Part shown: piece by piece, positions 10,796 to 20,595 of the stretch
Layout: each line of letters starts with the position of its first letter
Numbering within the stretch: position 1 is the first letter of the stretch
NCBI GenBank assembly: GCA_017305635.1
Contig: JAFKKF010000007.1
Location: forward strand, 285,330-349,329
Direction: 5' to 3'
Length of the DNA: 64,000 nucleotides
From: Hyphomicrobiales bacterium
Lineage (GTDB): Bacteria > Pseudomonadota > Alphaproteobacteria > Rhizobiales > Kaistiaceae
Translations under genes and position numbers: made by a program
Notes under the pieces: model-generated
The model's input: the letters and a program-made list of their open reading frames with translations, nothing else
Told to the model about the DNA's origin: nothing
Database searches by the model: none

Positions 10796-10824
10796 TCCGG
10801 CTGGCGCTTTTCTGTGCAGCCGGA
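10796..10824. terminator. 8-bp stem-loop between the aldolase gene and aqpZ
   Basis: TCCGGCTG and CAGCCGGA pair perfectly around a 13-base loop containing CTTTT. There is no T-run after the stem, so it may be a weak terminator or part of the aqpZ leader. The rest of 10728-10898 shows only a degenerate GGCCGG-type repeat near 10741-10770. Confidence 0.35.
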
Positions 10825-10898
10825 TGGATTTGTCCGGCCTGCCGCGTCATGAGTCGCGGAGGCGCCGGCCCGATTCGCCGGCATGTCCGGGGGTATTC

Positions 10899-11606
10899 AT
10901 GAACAAGGCACTGGCAGAATTCATCGGCACCTTCACCTTGGTGCTCTTCGGCTGCGGCGCGGCGGTCATCGCCGGCCCGGCCATCGCGGCGGCGAACACG
11001 GTGGGCGTGCTCGGCATCGCCTTCGCCTTCGGCCTCGCCATCGTCGCCATGGCCTATGGCATCGGCGCGGTCTCGGGCTGCCACGTGAACCCGGCGGTCA
11101 GCCTCGGCGTGCTGGTAGCCGGCAAGATGAGCGCCGGCGACTTCGTCCAGTACGTGATCGCCCAGTGCCTCGGCGCCATTGCCGGTGCGGCGGTGCTCTA
11201 CCTGATCATGTCGGGCAAGGGCGCCGGCTGGGACGGCGGGCTCGGCGCCAATGGCTGGGGCGAGGGCTACATGGGCGGCTACAACACCGTCGCGGCCTTC
11301 GTCTTCGAGGCGGTCGCCACCTTCATCTTCCTGGTCGTCATCCTCGGCGTGACGCGGCCGGGCACGCCGACGCACATTGCCGGCTTCGCCGGCGTCGCCA
11401 TCGGCCTGACGCTGACCATGATCCACATTGTCGGCATCAACGTGACCGGCGTCTCGGTCAACCCGGCGCGCAGCCTCGGGCCGGCGCTTTTTGTCGGCGG
11501 CAACGCGCTCGCCCAGCTCTGGCTCTTCATCGTGGCGCCGCTCGTCGGGGCGGCCGTGGCGGGGCTGCTCTCGCGCTCGGGCGCGCTGTGGGGCAGCGAG
11601 CGCTAG
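10899..11606 (+). CDS. aqpZ: aquaporin Z
   Basis: A 235-residue water channel of the inner membrane with six transmembrane helices and both NPA half-helices: HVNPAVSLG (about residues 63-71) and SVNPARSLG (about 186-194). The second NPA is followed by Arg, and a histidine (MIHIVGINVTGV) lies in the selectivity-filter helix, the pattern of the water-selective AqpZ rather than glycerol facilitators. The start MNKALAEFIGTF is standard for AqpZ; the open frame continues upstream without a plausible start. Confidence 0.94.
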   Translation: MNKALAEFIGTFTLVLFGCGAAVIAGPAIAAANTVGVLGIAFAFGLAIVAMAYGIGAVSGCHVNPAVSLGVLVAGKMSAGDFVQYVIAQCLGAIAGAAVLYLIMSGKGAGWDGGLGANGWGEGYMGGYNTVAAFVFEAVATFIFLVVILGVTRPGTPTHIAGFAGVAIGLTLTMIHIVGINVTGVSVNPARSLGPALFVGGNALAQLWLFIVAPLVGAAVAGLLSRSGALWGSER

Positions 11607-11614
11607 GATAGCAA

Positions 11615-11644
11615 GGCGGCGCGGGGAGCTCGCCTCGCGCCGCC
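11615..11644. terminator. GC-rich hairpin between convergent aqpZ and the peroxidase gene
   Basis: GGCGGCGCG and CGCGCCGCC form a perfect 9-bp stem around a 12-base loop in the 45-base gap between two convergent genes. It has no T-run. Confidence 0.5.
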
Positions 11645-11651
11645 CTCGCCT

Positions 11652-12179
11652 CTACAGCGCCTTCTCGATCGCGCCGACGATCGCCGGATCTTCCGGCACC
11701 ACCGCCGGATCGAAGCGGGCGACGACCCTGCCGTCGCGGCCGACGAGGAATTTCTCGAAGTTCCAGCGGATGTCGGGGCTGAAGTTCCGGTCGTGGCCCT
11801 TCTGCCGGCTGATCTCGCTCTGGATGCGCGACGGTTCCTCGGCGATCAGCTCGCGATAGAGCGGATGGCGGGCGTCGCCGTTGACGTCGATCTTGGCGAA
11901 CATCGGGAAATTGACGCCATAGGTGAGGCGGCAGAATTCCTCGATCTCCTTCTCCGTGCCGGGCTCCTGTCCCATGAACTGGTTGCAGGGGAAGCCGAGC
12001 ACCTCGAAGCCGCGGCCGTGATAGGTCGTGAAGAGCTTCTCGAGCCCGTCATATTGCGGCGTCAGCCCGCATTTCGAGGCGACGTTGACGACCAGCAGCA
12101 CCTTGCCCCGGAACTGGCCGAGGGTGGTCTCGCTGCCATCGATGCGGCGGACGGGGATGTCGTAAAGCGGGGCGGTCAT
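11652..12179 (-). CDS. glutathione peroxidase family protein (Cys type)
   Basis: The 175-residue thioredoxin-fold peroxidase reduces hydroperoxides. The peroxidatic cysteine is Cys37 in NVASKCGLTPQY. The rest of the catalytic set is visible: Gln in the FPCNQFMGQEPG motif near 63-74, and Trp in IRWNFEKFLV near 137-146. In bacteria such enzymes usually take electrons from thioredoxin through the second cysteine (GFPCNQF) rather than from glutathione. There is no signal peptide, so it acts in the cytoplasm. It follows purB by 11 bases on the same strand and may be cotranscribed. Confidence 0.9.
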   Translation of the reverse strand: MTAPLYDIPVRRIDGSETTLGQFRGKVLLVVNVASKCGLTPQYDGLEKLFTTYHGRGFEVLGFPCNQFMGQEPGTEKEIEEFCRLTYGVNFPMFAKIDVNGDARHPLYRELIAEEPSRIQSEISRQKGHDRNFSPDIRWNFEKFLVGRDGRVVARFDPAVVPEDPAIVGAIEKAL

Positions 12180-12190
12180 CGATCGGCCTC

Positions 12191-13513
12191 TCAGAGCGCG
12201 GTTGCGCCGACGTCGCCGAAGACGCGGTGGAAGATCGTATCGGCGTGCTTCAGGTGATAGCCGAGGTCGAAGAGCGCCTCGATCTCGGGCGCGGGGAGGG
12301 CGGCGGTGACCTCCGCGTCGGCCTTCAGGTTGCCGAGGAAGTCGCCCTTGCCCTCCCAGACCTTCATGGCGTTCGTCTGGACGAGGCGGTAGCTGTCCTC
12401 GCGGCTGACGCCCTTCTGCGTGAGGGCGAGAAGCACGCGCTGCGAATGGACGACGCCGCCGAGCGCGTCGAGGTTCTTCAGCATGCGGTCGGGATAGACG
12501 ACGAGCTTCTCGACCATGCCGGCGAGGCGATGGAGCGCGAAGTCCAGCGCGATGGTGGCGTCCGGCCCGATGACCCGCTCGACGGAGGAATGCGAGATGT
12601 CGCGCTCGTGCCAGAGCGCGACGTTCTCCATCGCCGGCAGCGCATAGGAGCGGACGAGGCGGGCGAGGCCGGTGATGTTCTCAGAGAGAACCGGGTTGCG
12701 CTTGTGGGGCATGGCCGAGGAGCCCTTCTGGCCGGGCGAGAAATATTCCTCGACCTCGCGGACCTCGCTCCGCTGCAGGTGGCGGATCTCGACGGCGATG
12801 TGCTCGACCGAGGAGGCGACGACGGCGAGCGCCGCGAAATAGGCGGCATGGCGGTCGCGCGGGATGACCTGCGTCGAGACCGCTTCCGGCCGGAGGCCGA
12901 GGGCGCGGGCGACGTGCTCCTCGACCTTCGGGTCGACGTTGGCGAAGGTGCCGACGGCGCCGGAGAGGGCGGCGGTCGCGACCTCCTCGCGGGCGGCGTG
13001 GAGGCGCCGGCGGGCACGGGCGAACTCGGCATAGAAGGAAGCGAGCTTGATGCCGAAGGTGGTCGGCTCGGCATGGATGCCGTGGCTGCGGCCGATGGTC
13101 GGCGTGTCCTTGTACTCGAAGGCGCGCCGCTTCAGCGCGGCGAGCACGCGGTCGACGTCGGCCATGAGGAGGTCGGCGGCGCGGACGAGCTGCAGGTTGA
13201 AGGTCGTGTCGAGAATGTCCGACGAGGTGAGGCCCTGGTGGACGAAGCGCGCCTCGGGGCCGACCAGCTCGGCGAGGTGGGTGAGGAAGGCGATGACGTC
13301 GTGCTTCACCTCGCGCTCGATCTCGTCGATGCGGTCGGCGTCGAAGATCGCTTTCGCGCCCTTCTCCCAGACCTTGCGGGCGGCATCCTTCGGCGCGACG
13401 CCGAGGTCGGCCATGGCGTCGAGGGCATGGGCCTCGATCTCGAACCAGAGGCGGAAGCGGGTCTCCGGCGACCAGATCGCGGTCATCTCGGGGCGTGAAT
13501 AGCGCGGGATCAT
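12191..13513 (-). CDS. purB: adenylosuccinate lyase
   Basis: This 440-residue homotetrameric lyase removes fumarate from SAICAR and from adenylosuccinate. The superfamily signature GSSAMPHKRNPVLSEN, with the catalytic-loop serine, is near residues 264-279. HQGLTSSDILDT near 93-104 and GRSHGIHAEPTTFG near 140-153 supply the other active-site residues. It lies on the same strand as, but 2.8 kb from, the purC-purL cluster, separated by plus-strand genes, so it has its own transcript. The start MIPRYSRPEM is standard. Confidence 0.96.
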   Translation of the reverse strand: MIPRYSRPEMTAIWSPETRFRLWFEIEAHALDAMADLGVAPKDAARKVWEKGAKAIFDADRIDEIEREVKHDVIAFLTHLAELVGPEARFVHQGLTSSDILDTTFNLQLVRAADLLMADVDRVLAALKRRAFEYKDTPTIGRSHGIHAEPTTFGIKLASFYAEFARARRRLHAAREEVATAALSGAVGTFANVDPKVEEHVARALGLRPEAVSTQVIPRDRHAAYFAALAVVASSVEHIAVEIRHLQRSEVREVEEYFSPGQKGSSAMPHKRNPVLSENITGLARLVRSYALPAMENVALWHERDISHSSVERVIGPDATIALDFALHRLAGMVEKLVVYPDRMLKNLDALGGVVHSQRVLLALTQKGVSREDSYRLVQTNAMKVWEGKGDFLGNLKADAEVTAALPAPEIEALFDLGYHLKHADTIFHRVFGDVGATAL

Positions 13514-13602
13514 GCGTGGGCCATTCCTTCGGGGGCGGCGAGGGGTCTAGCAGAGGGAAGGGAAGGGCTCAAATGGCGAGCCGGCCCGACCGAAGAAGCA
13601 AG

Positions 13603-13637
13603 ACGTGGATGGCCGGCACAGGGCCGGCCATGACGAT
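13603..13637. repeat. single-arm copy of the dispersed GGCCGG palindrome
   Basis: This copy matches the right arm of the element at 6532-6565 except for one base and occupies the otherwise empty gap before purB (13514-13662). The core GGCCGGC..GGCCGGCC is itself self-complementary. Confidence 0.75.
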
Positions 13638-13662
13638 TTGAGAATGAGAGCAGCGCCGCCGG

Positions 13663-14304
13663 CTATAGCGGCCATTTCGCGAGCAGCTCCTCCCGCGTGC
13701 CGTTGAAGACGTCGCGGTCGCAGGGGCCGATGCCGGGGACCGCGTGCGGCTCGGGACCGTCGGTCCCGTCGGTATGTTGCCAGAGCGTCCAGCGGTTCCA
13801 TGGCGGCGGTACGGCGGGCGGAGCGTCGCCATAGCGGGCGAGCCAGAGCGGGCAGCAGGCGAGGGTGGTCGCCGCGTTGCCGGTGGCGGCGACCGCGGAA
13901 GTGAGCAGCGTGCCGCCATAGAGGACCGGCCAGCGGCCCAGTTGGACGTGGATCAGCTCGATGAAGCCGGGCAGGTCGGCGGCGGACATCGCGGCGCCGG
14001 AAGGGCCGGCCTCGTAGTCGAGGCAGACCAGGTCGCGGGCGCCGGGGTCGGCATGGTCGAGGTAGTTCGCTACCTGGTCGGCGACGGGCGCCGTGCCGGC
14101 ATAGTGGTAGGACCCCCAGAGGAGGCCGGCGGCCCGCGCGGCGGCGCGGCGTTCGCGAAAAAGCGGGTCGCGGAAGGTGGCACCCTCGGTCGCCTTGTGG
14201 ATCACGGCGACGATGCCGGCGTCGCGGACGGCGCGCCAGTCGACGACACGCTGGTGGTGCGAAATGTCGATGATGCCGCCGAAGCCGGGGAGGGCGGCGC
14301 TCAA
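13663..14304 (-). CDS. GH25-family lysozyme-like hydrolase
   Basis: The 213-residue protein has the glycoside hydrolase 25 pattern of muramidases that cut the N-acetylmuramic acid beta-1,4 bond. Visible are the N-terminal strand GIIDISHHQ with its Asp, KATEGATF, GSYHYAG, the catalytic pair in LVCLDYEAG, and the C-terminal WTLWQHTDG. The only suitable start is a TTG overlapping the previous stop (TTGA). No signal peptide is seen, which is odd for a wall hydrolase; export may depend on another route, or the enzyme may act on internal substrates. Confidence 0.8.
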   Translation of the reverse strand: MSAALPGFGGIIDISHHQRVVDWRAVRDAGIVAVIHKATEGATFRDPLFRERRAAARAAGLLWGSYHYAGTAPVADQVANYLDHADPGARDLVCLDYEAGPSGAAMSAADLPGFIELIHVQLGRWPVLYGGTLLTSAVAATGNAATTLACCPLWLARYGDAPPAVPPPWNRWTLWQHTDGTDGPEPHAVPGIGPCDRDVFNGTREELLAKWPL

Positions 14305-15026
14305 TTGTCCTCGAAGCGGGTGGTGACGGCGAGGAAGCGGCGGTCCGGCCCTTCGAAGCCCTGGCGGATGAGGCTGATGACCACGGCCATGCTCGCGGGC
14401 CCCTTGCCGGCCGGCATCACGACGACGTCGGAAATGGCGTAGTCGCGGGCGCAGGTGCGCGAGGCGGGGAGCGACGTATCCTCGTGGAGCGTCCGGGTCT
14501 TGCCGTCGGGGTCGGTGAGTTCGAGCCGGAAGCCGGCGACGTCGTCGTAATTCTCGCAGCCACTGGCATCGGGCATGGGGATGCGCGTCAGCTTCAGGCT
14601 CCAGGGGCGCTCCATCATGTTGAACCACTGGTTGGTGCGGAAGCGCACCGCATAGGGGTCGGCGGAAAGCTCGGTCGCCGGGTTGTCGACGACGTGGTTG
14701 CCGGCCGAGTAGGGCTTCAGCCGGTCGAGGATCGGGCGCGCCTCGTGCATCGCGCGGGCGAGGGCGGCGGACGGGTCGTCGCTCTCGTCCTCGATGGTGG
14801 CGCGGACGGGCGTACCCGCGACCCAGGCGTCCTTGTCGACGTCGATGACGAAGACATTGGCATAGGGAAAGCCGGAGCCGTCGCCCACGCCATATTCGTT
14901 GAAGGCGAACCAGGCGCCGTCGTCGGAGAAGCCGATGATGGTGCGGTCGGCATAGTCGCCGGCGAAGGCCGGCGCGGCGAGGCCGGCGAAGGCAAGTGCG
15001 ACGGCGGCGAGGAGCCGCCGCATCAT
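14301..15026 (-). CDS. secreted DUF2259-like protein
   Basis: The 241-residue protein starts with a signal peptide ([21 protein letters not shown], cleavage near residue 23). The mature part begins [34 protein letters not shown], a pattern I associate with the predicted secreted DUF2259 family; function unknown. Its ATG overlaps the rpe stop, and its stop overlaps the GH25 start, so the three genes rpe, this one and the lysozyme are translationally chained. That layout hints at a cell-envelope role but does not prove it. Confidence 0.7.
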   Translation of the reverse strand: MMRRLLAAVALAFAGLAAPAFAGDYADRTIIGFSDDGAWFAFNEYGVGDGSGFPYANVFVIDVDKDAWVAGTPVRATIEDESDDPSAALARAMHEARPILDRLKPYSAGNHVVDNPATELSADPYAVRFRTNQWFNMMERPWSLKLTRIPMPDASGCENYDDVAGFRLELTDPDGKTRTLHEDTSLPASRTCARDYAISDVVVMPAGKGPASMAVVISLIRQGFEGPDRRFLAVTTRFEDN

Positions 15027-15682
15027 TTCGCCCCCTTGCGGAGGGCGGCGATGGCAGCGGCATAGCCGCCCTTCGCGCCGAAGATGGATGAGCCGGCGAC
15101 GAGGGCGTCGGCTCCGGCGGCGAGGATGGCGGCGGCATTGGCCGGTCCGATGCCGCCATCGACCTCGATGAGGATGTCGCGACGGCCGATCATCTTGCGG
15201 ACGGCGGCGATCCGCTCCAGCGATGCAGGCAGGAAGCTCTGGCCGCCGAAGCCGGGGCTGACGCTCATCACGAGGACGAGGTCGGCGTAGTCGAGCGCCG
15301 GGCCGACGGCCTCGACCGGGGTCGCCGGATTGAGCGCGACGCCGGCCTTCTTGCCGAGCGCGCGGATCGCCTGGAGCGAGCGGTGGAGGTGCGGGCCGGC
15401 CTCGGCATGGACGATGAGGTGGTCGGCGCCCGCCTTGGCGAAAGCCTCGAGATAGGGGTCGGCCGGGGCGATCATCAGGTGGACGTCGAGGGGCTTCGCC
15501 GTATAGGGCCGGATGGCAGCGACGACGTTCGGCCCCATGGTGATGTTGGGGACGAAATGCCCGTCCATCACGTCGACGTGGATCCAGTCGGCACCGCCCT
15601 TGTCGAGGGCCGTAACCTCCTCGCCGAGGCGGGCGAAGTCGGAGGCGAGGATCGAGGGAGAGATGATCACCTGCTTTGCCAT
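15023..15682 (-). CDS. rpe: ribulose-phosphate 3-epimerase
   Basis: This 219-residue TIM-barrel enzyme interconverts ribulose 5-phosphate and xylulose 5-phosphate in the pentose phosphate pathway. The metal-binding histidines and aspartates are in [14 protein letters not shown] and LDVHLM, the second catalytic Asp is in [10 protein letters not shown], and the phosphate site is [12 protein letters not shown]. The start [16 protein letters not shown] is standard, although an in-frame ATG exists 18 bases earlier. It is first in the chain rpe, DUF2259-like, GH25. Confidence 0.95.
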   Translation of the reverse strand: MAKQVIISPSILASDFARLGEEVTALDKGGADWIHVDVMDGHFVPNITMGPNVVAAIRPYTAKPLDVHLMIAPADPYLEAFAKAGADHLIVHAEAGPHLHRSLQAIRALGKKAGVALNPATPVEAVGPALDYADLVLVMSVSPGFGGQSFLPASLERIAAVRKMIGRRDILIEVDGGIGPANAAAILAAGADALVAGSSIFGAKGGYAAAIAALRKGAK

Positions 15683-15777
15683 GGCTCCAGCGCGTAACAT
15701 GCCGGGCGCGGCGCGCGCAATCGGTTGCCCCGGCGTCGCGTTCCATGCAGATTTGGCGCGGCTGGAGGGAATTGGAC

Positions 15778-17022
15778 GTGGAACGCTTCGACATCATCGT
15801 GCTCGGCGCCGGCATCGTCGGCGCTTCGAGCGCCTGGCACCTGCTGCGCCGCGGGCGCACCGTCGCGATCGTCGACCGCCGCGGACCGGGGGAGGAGACG
15901 TCGTTCGGCAATGCCGGGCTGGTGGAGCGCGACGGGTTCCTGCCCATGCACTTCCCGGAATCGCTCGGCGAGCTGATGCGCTTCGCGACCAACCGGACGT
16001 CGCAGGTGCACTACCATCTCGGCGCGCTACCGAGCCTCGCGCCGTACCTGCTTGCCATGCGCGCCGGATCGCATCCGAGCCGCTTCCCGGCTTATGCCGC
16101 GGCCATGGCGCCGCTGATGGCGCGGACGGTCGAGGAGCACCGGATGATCGCGAACGCGGCGGGCGCCGGGCACCTCTTCCGCGACACGGGCGGGCTGAGG
16201 CTCTACCGGACGCCGGAGGGCATCGCCGGCGGCAAGGTCTCGCGCGATTTCGCCGACCGCTACGGCGCGCCGTACAAGATCCTTTCGCGCGACGAGGCGA
16301 TCGAGCTGGAGCCTAACCTGAAGCCGGACTTTGCGGGCGCGGTGTGGTGGAACGACGTGATCTCGAGCTCGTCGCCAGGCGGCGTGACCAAGCGCTATGC
16401 CGAGGGCGCGCAGAAGGACGGGGCGAAGCTCTTCACCGGCGATGCGCGGTCGCTGAAGCGCGAGGGCGACGCGTGGACGGTGACGACGAGCGCCGGGCCG
16501 GTGACGGCCGCGACGGTCCTGGTGGCGCTCGGGCCGTGGTCGTCGGACGTGCTCGAGCCGATGGGCTATCGCTATCCGTTCGGCGTGATCCGCGGCTACC
16601 ACCGGCACTACAAGCCGATTGGCAACGCTTCGCTGGCGCGGCCGGTTTTCGACATGACCAACGGCTACGTCATCACGCCGATGGAGAAGGGCATCCGGCT
16701 GACCAGCGGCTATGAATTCGCCTTCCGTGACGCGCCGCCGACGCCGGTGCAGATCGACCGCGACCTGCCGCTGGCGCGTGAGCTCTTCCCGCTCGGCGAG
16801 ACGGTCGATGATGCGGCCTGGCTGGGACGGCGGCCGTGCCTGCCGGATTCGCTGCCGGTGATCGGCGCGGCGCCGAAGCATCCGGGCCTGTTCTTCAATT
16901 TCGGGCACAGCCACCTCGGCTTCACGCTCGGCCCGGTGACCGGGCGGCTGGCGGCCGAGATGATCGCCGGAACCAGGCCCTTCGCCGATCCGACGCCCTT
17001 CGCGCCGACGCGCTTCGGTTAG
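15778..17022 (+). CDS. FAD-dependent D-amino acid dehydrogenase/oxidase (DadA-like)
   Basis: The protein has about 414 residues. The N-terminal dinucleotide-binding motif [19 protein letters not shown] and the following acidic strand end (VAIVDRR) mark the DAO/DadA family. FGNAGLVE is the flavin-contact loop typical of DadA-type enzymes, and the C-terminal [16 protein letters not shown] closes the FAD site. The start is a GTG 7 bases after GGAGGGA; a TTG two codons upstream and an ATG at 15745 are alternatives. It would oxidise a D-amino acid or related amine; the substrate is not readable. It stands alone, divergent from rpe. Confidence 0.85.
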   Translation: MERFDIIVLGAGIVGASSAWHLLRRGRTVAIVDRRGPGEETSFGNAGLVERDGFLPMHFPESLGELMRFATNRTSQVHYHLGALPSLAPYLLAMRAGSHPSRFPAYAAAMAPLMARTVEEHRMIANAAGAGHLFRDTGGLRLYRTPEGIAGGKVSRDFADRYGAPYKILSRDEAIELEPNLKPDFAGAVWWNDVISSSSPGGVTKRYAEGAQKDGAKLFTGDARSLKREGDAWTVTTSAGPVTAATVLVALGPWSSDVLEPMGYRYPFGVIRGYHRHYKPIGNASLARPVFDMTNGYVITPMEKGIRLTSGYEFAFRDAPPTPVQIDRDLPLARELFPLGETVDDAAWLGRRPCLPDSLPVIGAAPKHPGLFFNFGHSHLGFTLGPVTGRLAAEMIAGTRPFADPTPFAPTRFG

Positions 17023-17048
17023 TCTGTCGATTGGTCGCTCTTCCGGAC

Positions 17049-17071
17049 GGAAAAGCGCTTCGCACTTTTCC
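17049..17071. terminator. stem-loop between convergent genes
   Basis: GGAAAAG and CTTTTCC pair around a 9-base loop in the 60-base gap between the oxidoreductase and peptidase genes. The stem itself supplies a T-run in either direction. Confidence 0.5.
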
Positions 17072-17082
17072 TGGAAACGCTC

Positions 17083-18072
17083 CTAGCCGAAGCGCTGACG
17101 CCAGGTGCGCAGGGTGTCGCCGGGCGCCGAGGTCGCCTCGTAGATGCCGCGGGCGATGGCGCGGGCCATGACGGCGGCGCCCGCGGCTCCGATCGCGGCG
17201 ATGTCGAAGGCGCCGTTCGCGATCGGCACGCGGCCGGTGGCGAGCGCGAAGACGAGGTCGCCGTCGAAGGGCGAATGAACCGGCCAGAGCGCGCGGGCAA
17301 AGCCGTCATGGGCCATGACGGCGAGGCGCTTGGCCTCGGCCTTGGTGAGCTTCGCGTCGGTCGCGACCACGGCGATGGTGGTGTTCCCGCCAACGCGCGC
17401 CTCGGGCTTCGCCGCGATCGACGTCGCATCCGGCGGGAAGACGGCGGGATAGCCGGCGCCGCCGAACTCGGCGCTGACCTCGAAGGGTGCCGCCCAGAAG
17501 TGCCGCGTGTCGCCGATGGTGGCGCGGCCGACGGCATTGACCGCGACGAGGGCGGCGACGGTGACGCCGTTGTCGAGCTTCGTCGAGGCCGAGCCGAGGC
17601 CGCCTTTGAGGTTGGCGGTCGTGGCGCCCGCGCCGGCGCCGGCCGTGCCGACGGCGAAATCGGTGCTCGCCGCGGCGAGCGCCCGGCGGCCGAGGTCGCG
17701 ATAGGGCGGATCGGCGCCCCAGGCCTTGTCGCCGCCGTTGAGGAGGTCGAAGAGGATGGCGGCCGGCACGATCGGCACGCGCGCCGGGCCGACGGCGAAG
17801 CCGCGGCCGGCGGCGGCGAGGTCGGCCATGACGCCGCCGGCGGCATCGAGGCCGAAAGCGGAGCCACCGGAGAGCACCAGCGCGTCGACCGCCTCGACGG
17901 TCTGCTCGGGCGCGAGCAGGTCGGTCTCGCGCGTGCCTGGCGCGCCGCCCATGACGTGGACGGCGGCGGTGGCCGGCTGGTCGCAGAGAATGACGGTGAC
18001 GCCCGATTTCAGCTTCGGGTCGTCGGCATTGCCGACCTTCAGGCCGGCGACGTCGGTGAGGAGATTGCGCAT
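17083..18072 (-). CDS. P1-family (S58, DmpA-type) N-terminal nucleophile peptidase
   Basis: The 329-residue protein resembles L-aminopeptidase D-Ala-esterase DmpA and related self-processing hydrolases. Seen are the N-terminal TDVAGLKVGNADDPKLKSG, the glycine-rich GGSAFGLDAAGGVM, and the region GGNTTIAVVATDAKLTK where family members cut themselves to expose the nucleophile. Here that position offers Thr rather than the Ser of DmpA, as in many uncharacterised members. The real substrate is unknown. The ATG at 18072 is chosen over the longer open frame, which runs into the next gene. Confidence 0.8.
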   Translation of the reverse strand: MRNLLTDVAGLKVGNADDPKLKSGVTVILCDQPATAAVHVMGGAPGTRETDLLAPEQTVEAVDALVLSGGSAFGLDAAGGVMADLAAAGRGFAVGPARVPIVPAAILFDLLNGGDKAWGADPPYRDLGRRALAAASTDFAVGTAGAGAGATTANLKGGLGSASTKLDNGVTVAALVAVNAVGRATIGDTRHFWAAPFEVSAEFGGAGYPAVFPPDATSIAAKPEARVGGNTTIAVVATDAKLTKAEAKRLAVMAHDGFARALWPVHSPFDGDLVFALATGRVPIANGAFDIAAIGAAGAAVMARAIARGIYEATSAPGDTLRTWRQRFG

Positions 18073-18082
18073 GGCGCGCCGC

Positions 18083-19213
18083 TCACATGGGCAGGGTGGC
18101 GTACTTGCCGTCGTGCCAGACATAGACGACATAGCCCGGCGTCGTGCTGTCGCCCTTCTGGTCGAAGTGGACGGTACCGAGGACGGTATCGAAGCTGCCG
18201 CTGGCGATGGCCGGCACGACCTTGTCGAAATCGGTCGAGCCGGCGGCTTGCGCCGCTTCGGCCCAGACCTGGACGGCGGCATAGGTGCAGAGCGTGTAGC
18301 CGTCGGGCTCGATCCCGGCCGCGCGGAAGCCGGCGACCACCGCCTCGGCCTCGCGGTTCTGGCGCGCATCGGGCGCGAAGGTGACGAGGGTGCCCTCGGC
18401 GGCATCGCCGGCGGCCTGCCAGTATTCGTCGGTCATCAGCGTGTCGCCGCCCATGAGGGTGGCCGACAGGCCCTGCGCCTTCATCTCCTTCGCGATGGCC
18501 GCGACGTCGGAGGGGAAGCCGGCGACGAAGACGAGGCCGACGCCGGCCGCCTTCAGGCGCGAGACGAGCTCGGAGAAATCCTTCGCGCCCGGATCGTAGG
18601 AATCGGTGAAGAGCTCTTTCTTGCCGGCGGCGTTCATGGCGGTGCGCGTGCCGTCGGCGAGCGCCCGGCCCCAGGCGCTCTTGTCGTCGATGACGGCGAC
18701 GTTGCGGTCGGCGAAGCGCGAGGCGATGAACTTGCCGGCCACGGCGCCCTGCTGGTCGTCGCGGCCGCAAAGGCGGAACAGGCCCGGGCCGGCGCGCTGG
18801 TCGGTCAGCTTCGGGTGGGGCGAGGCGGGCGTGATCTGCACGACCTTCGCCTGGTTGTAGACGATCGCCGCCGGGATCGAGGCGAAGGAGCAGAAATGCC
18901 CGGCCATCAGCGCAATGCCCTTGCCGACCATCTGGTTGGCGATGGCCGTCGCGGTCTCGCCGTCGCACTTGTCGTCGCCGACCTCGAGGCGGAGCGCCTC
19001 GCCGAGCACGCCGCCCTTGGCATTGATGTCGGCGACCGCCTCGGCGGCGCCGTTCTTCATCTGCGTGCCGAATACCTGGAACGGTCCGTCCATCGGGCCG
19101 GCCGTGCCGATGGCGATGTCGGCAAGGGCAGGGGCGGGCGCGAGCAGGCAGGCGAGCACGAGGGCAGTGGGGAGGAGGACAGTCGGGGCGAAGGCGGCGG
19201 GCCGTATCGTCAT
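18083..19213 (-). CDS. periplasmic binding protein for branched-chain amino acids or similar (second copy)
   Basis: The 376-residue protein has a signal peptide ending in APALA (about residue 31) and the type I periplasmic binding fold of LivJ/LivK: IAIGTAGPMDGPFQVFGTQMK at the mature start, DINAKGGVLG, HFCSFASIPAA, and [16 protein letters not shown]. It is clearly related to the binding protein encoded upstream at 19314-20435 but quite diverged. It lies 10 bases before the P1 peptidase gene and behind a terminator, so expression is probably lower. The ligand may differ from that of the first copy. Confidence 0.85.
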   Translation of the reverse strand: MTIRPAAFAPTVLLPTALVLACLLAPAPALADIAIGTAGPMDGPFQVFGTQMKNGAAEAVADINAKGGVLGEALRLEVGDDKCDGETATAIANQMVGKGIALMAGHFCSFASIPAAIVYNQAKVVQITPASPHPKLTDQRAGPGLFRLCGRDDQQGAVAGKFIASRFADRNVAVIDDKSAWGRALADGTRTAMNAAGKKELFTDSYDPGAKDFSELVSRLKAAGVGLVFVAGFPSDVAAIAKEMKAQGLSATLMGGDTLMTDEYWQAAGDAAEGTLVTFAPDARQNREAEAVVAGFRAAGIEPDGYTLCTYAAVQVWAEAAQAAGSTDFDKVVPAIASGSFDTVLGTVHFDQKGDSTTPGYVVYVWHDGKYATLPM

Positions 19214-19260
19214 GCGGCATCTCCGGGCGGCTGCCGGCGACCGTAGGAACGAAACGCGGA

Positions 19261-19292
19261 AAAGAAAAGGCCCGCCCCGAAGGGCGGGCCTC
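19261..19292 (-). terminator. intrinsic terminator after the main LivK gene
   Basis: On the minus strand a 10-bp stem (AGGCCCGCCC with GGGCGGGCCT, TTCG-type loop) is followed by TTTCTTTT. It separates the two binding-protein genes. Confidence 0.85.
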
Positions 19293-19313
19293 GCATTGAC
19301 GCTGCGACCGGGC

Positions 19314-20435
19314 CTACTTCAGCTCGGTATAGGTGATCTTGCCGTCGTCGCCCTTCTTCCAGATGTACATGACGTAATCCAGCGAAGTGCGGTCGCCCTT
19401 GGCGTCGAAGGAGAGATCGCCGATGACGGTCTGCCACGGGCCCGAGGACTTGAGGGTCTCGGCGACCTTCTGCGGGTCGGTGGAGCCGGCCTTGGTGATG
19501 CCGCCGGCGATGACCTGCACGGCAGCGTAGCTGTAGAGGGTATAGGCCTCCGGCTCGAAGCCCGCGTCGCGGAACTTCTTCACGACGGCGGCGGCGGCCG
19601 GGTTGTTGCGCGGATCCGGGCCGAACGTGTTGAGCACGCCCTCGGCGGCCGGGCCGGCGATGGAGGCGAACTCGTCGGAGACGATGCCGTCGCCCGAGAT
19701 GAACTGCGACTTGAGGCCGGCGTCGGCGCTCTGGCGGACGATCAGGCCGCCTTCGGTGTGCAGGCCGCCGAAGTAGGTCACGCCGATGCCCGCGTCCTTC
19801 ATCTTGGAGATGAGGGCGGAGAAGTCCTTCGTGCCGACGTCGATGCCTTCATACATCGCCTCGGTCACGCCGGCGGCGTTGAGCGCCTTCTTGGTCTCGT
19901 CGGCAAGGCCCTGGCCATACGGGGTCTTGTCGTGGATGATCGCGACCTTCTTGTCCTTGAAGTGATCGGCAATGAACTTCCCAGCGACAGCGCCCTGCTG
20001 GTCGTCACGGCCGCAGGTGCGGAACGCGTTCCAGAGGCCGCGCTCGGTGACCTGAGGGTTGGTCGCCGCCGGGGTCACGAAGAGGATGCCGTTCTCGGCG
20101 TAGACTTCCGAGGCCGGGATGGTGACACCCGAATTGAAGTGGCCATCGACGAAGGTCACGCCGTCACCGACGAACTTGTTCGCCACCGACACGCCCTGCT
20201 CGGGCTTGGAGGCGTCGTCGCCGAGCTCGAGGACGAGCTTCGAGCCGTTGATGCCGCCGGCGGCGTTGATGTCGGCAACCGCCTGCTCGGCACCCTTCTG
20301 GAGCTGCGCGCCGAAGGCCGCGTTGGGGCCGGTCAGCGGACCGCCGACGCCGAGCTTGATGTCGTCGGCAAGCGCCTGGCCCGCGAAGGCAAGGCCGGCC
20401 GCCAGTACGACGCCCGATAGGAGCTTCATCTTCAT
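19314..20435 (-). CDS. livK: branched-chain amino acid ABC transporter, periplasmic binding protein
   Basis: The 373-residue protein has a signal peptide ([19 protein letters not shown], cleavage near residue 23) and the LivK fold: [51 protein letters not shown], and [17 protein letters not shown]. It captures leucine, isoleucine, valine or related ligands in the periplasm and hands them to LivHM. It is preceded by a 160-base non-coding stretch with no clear promoter match. The transporter genes livF to livH lie upstream on the same strand. Confidence 0.93.
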   Translation of the reverse strand: MKMKLLSGVVLAAGLAFAGQALADDIKLGVGGPLTGPNAAFGAQLQKGAEQAVADINAAGGINGSKLVLELGDDASKPEQGVSVANKFVGDGVTFVDGHFNSGVTIPASEVYAENGILFVTPAATNPQVTERGLWNAFRTCGRDDQQGAVAGKFIADHFKDKKVAIIHDKTPYGQGLADETKKALNAAGVTEAMYEGIDVGTKDFSALISKMKDAGIGVTYFGGLHTEGGLIVRQSADAGLKSQFISGDGIVSDEFASIAGPAAEGVLNTFGPDPRNNPAAAAVVKKFRDAGFEPEAYTLYSYAAVQVIAGGITKAGSTDPQKVAETLKSSGPWQTVIGDLSFDAKGDRTSLDYVMYIWKKGDDGKITYTELK

Positions 20436-20595
20436 GTGGTAACTCTCCCCTGGAGATTCAGTTGTTCAGGTCAGTAACAATGGCTGACTGGCCGGTCGAG
20501 CACTGGTTTGCTCCATTTTCCCGCCCGCCTGCCAAAGATCATGCTGTTTTTTCGCGCTTTGTCATCTAGTTCGTGGCTTTCGCCAGTACGGCGGA

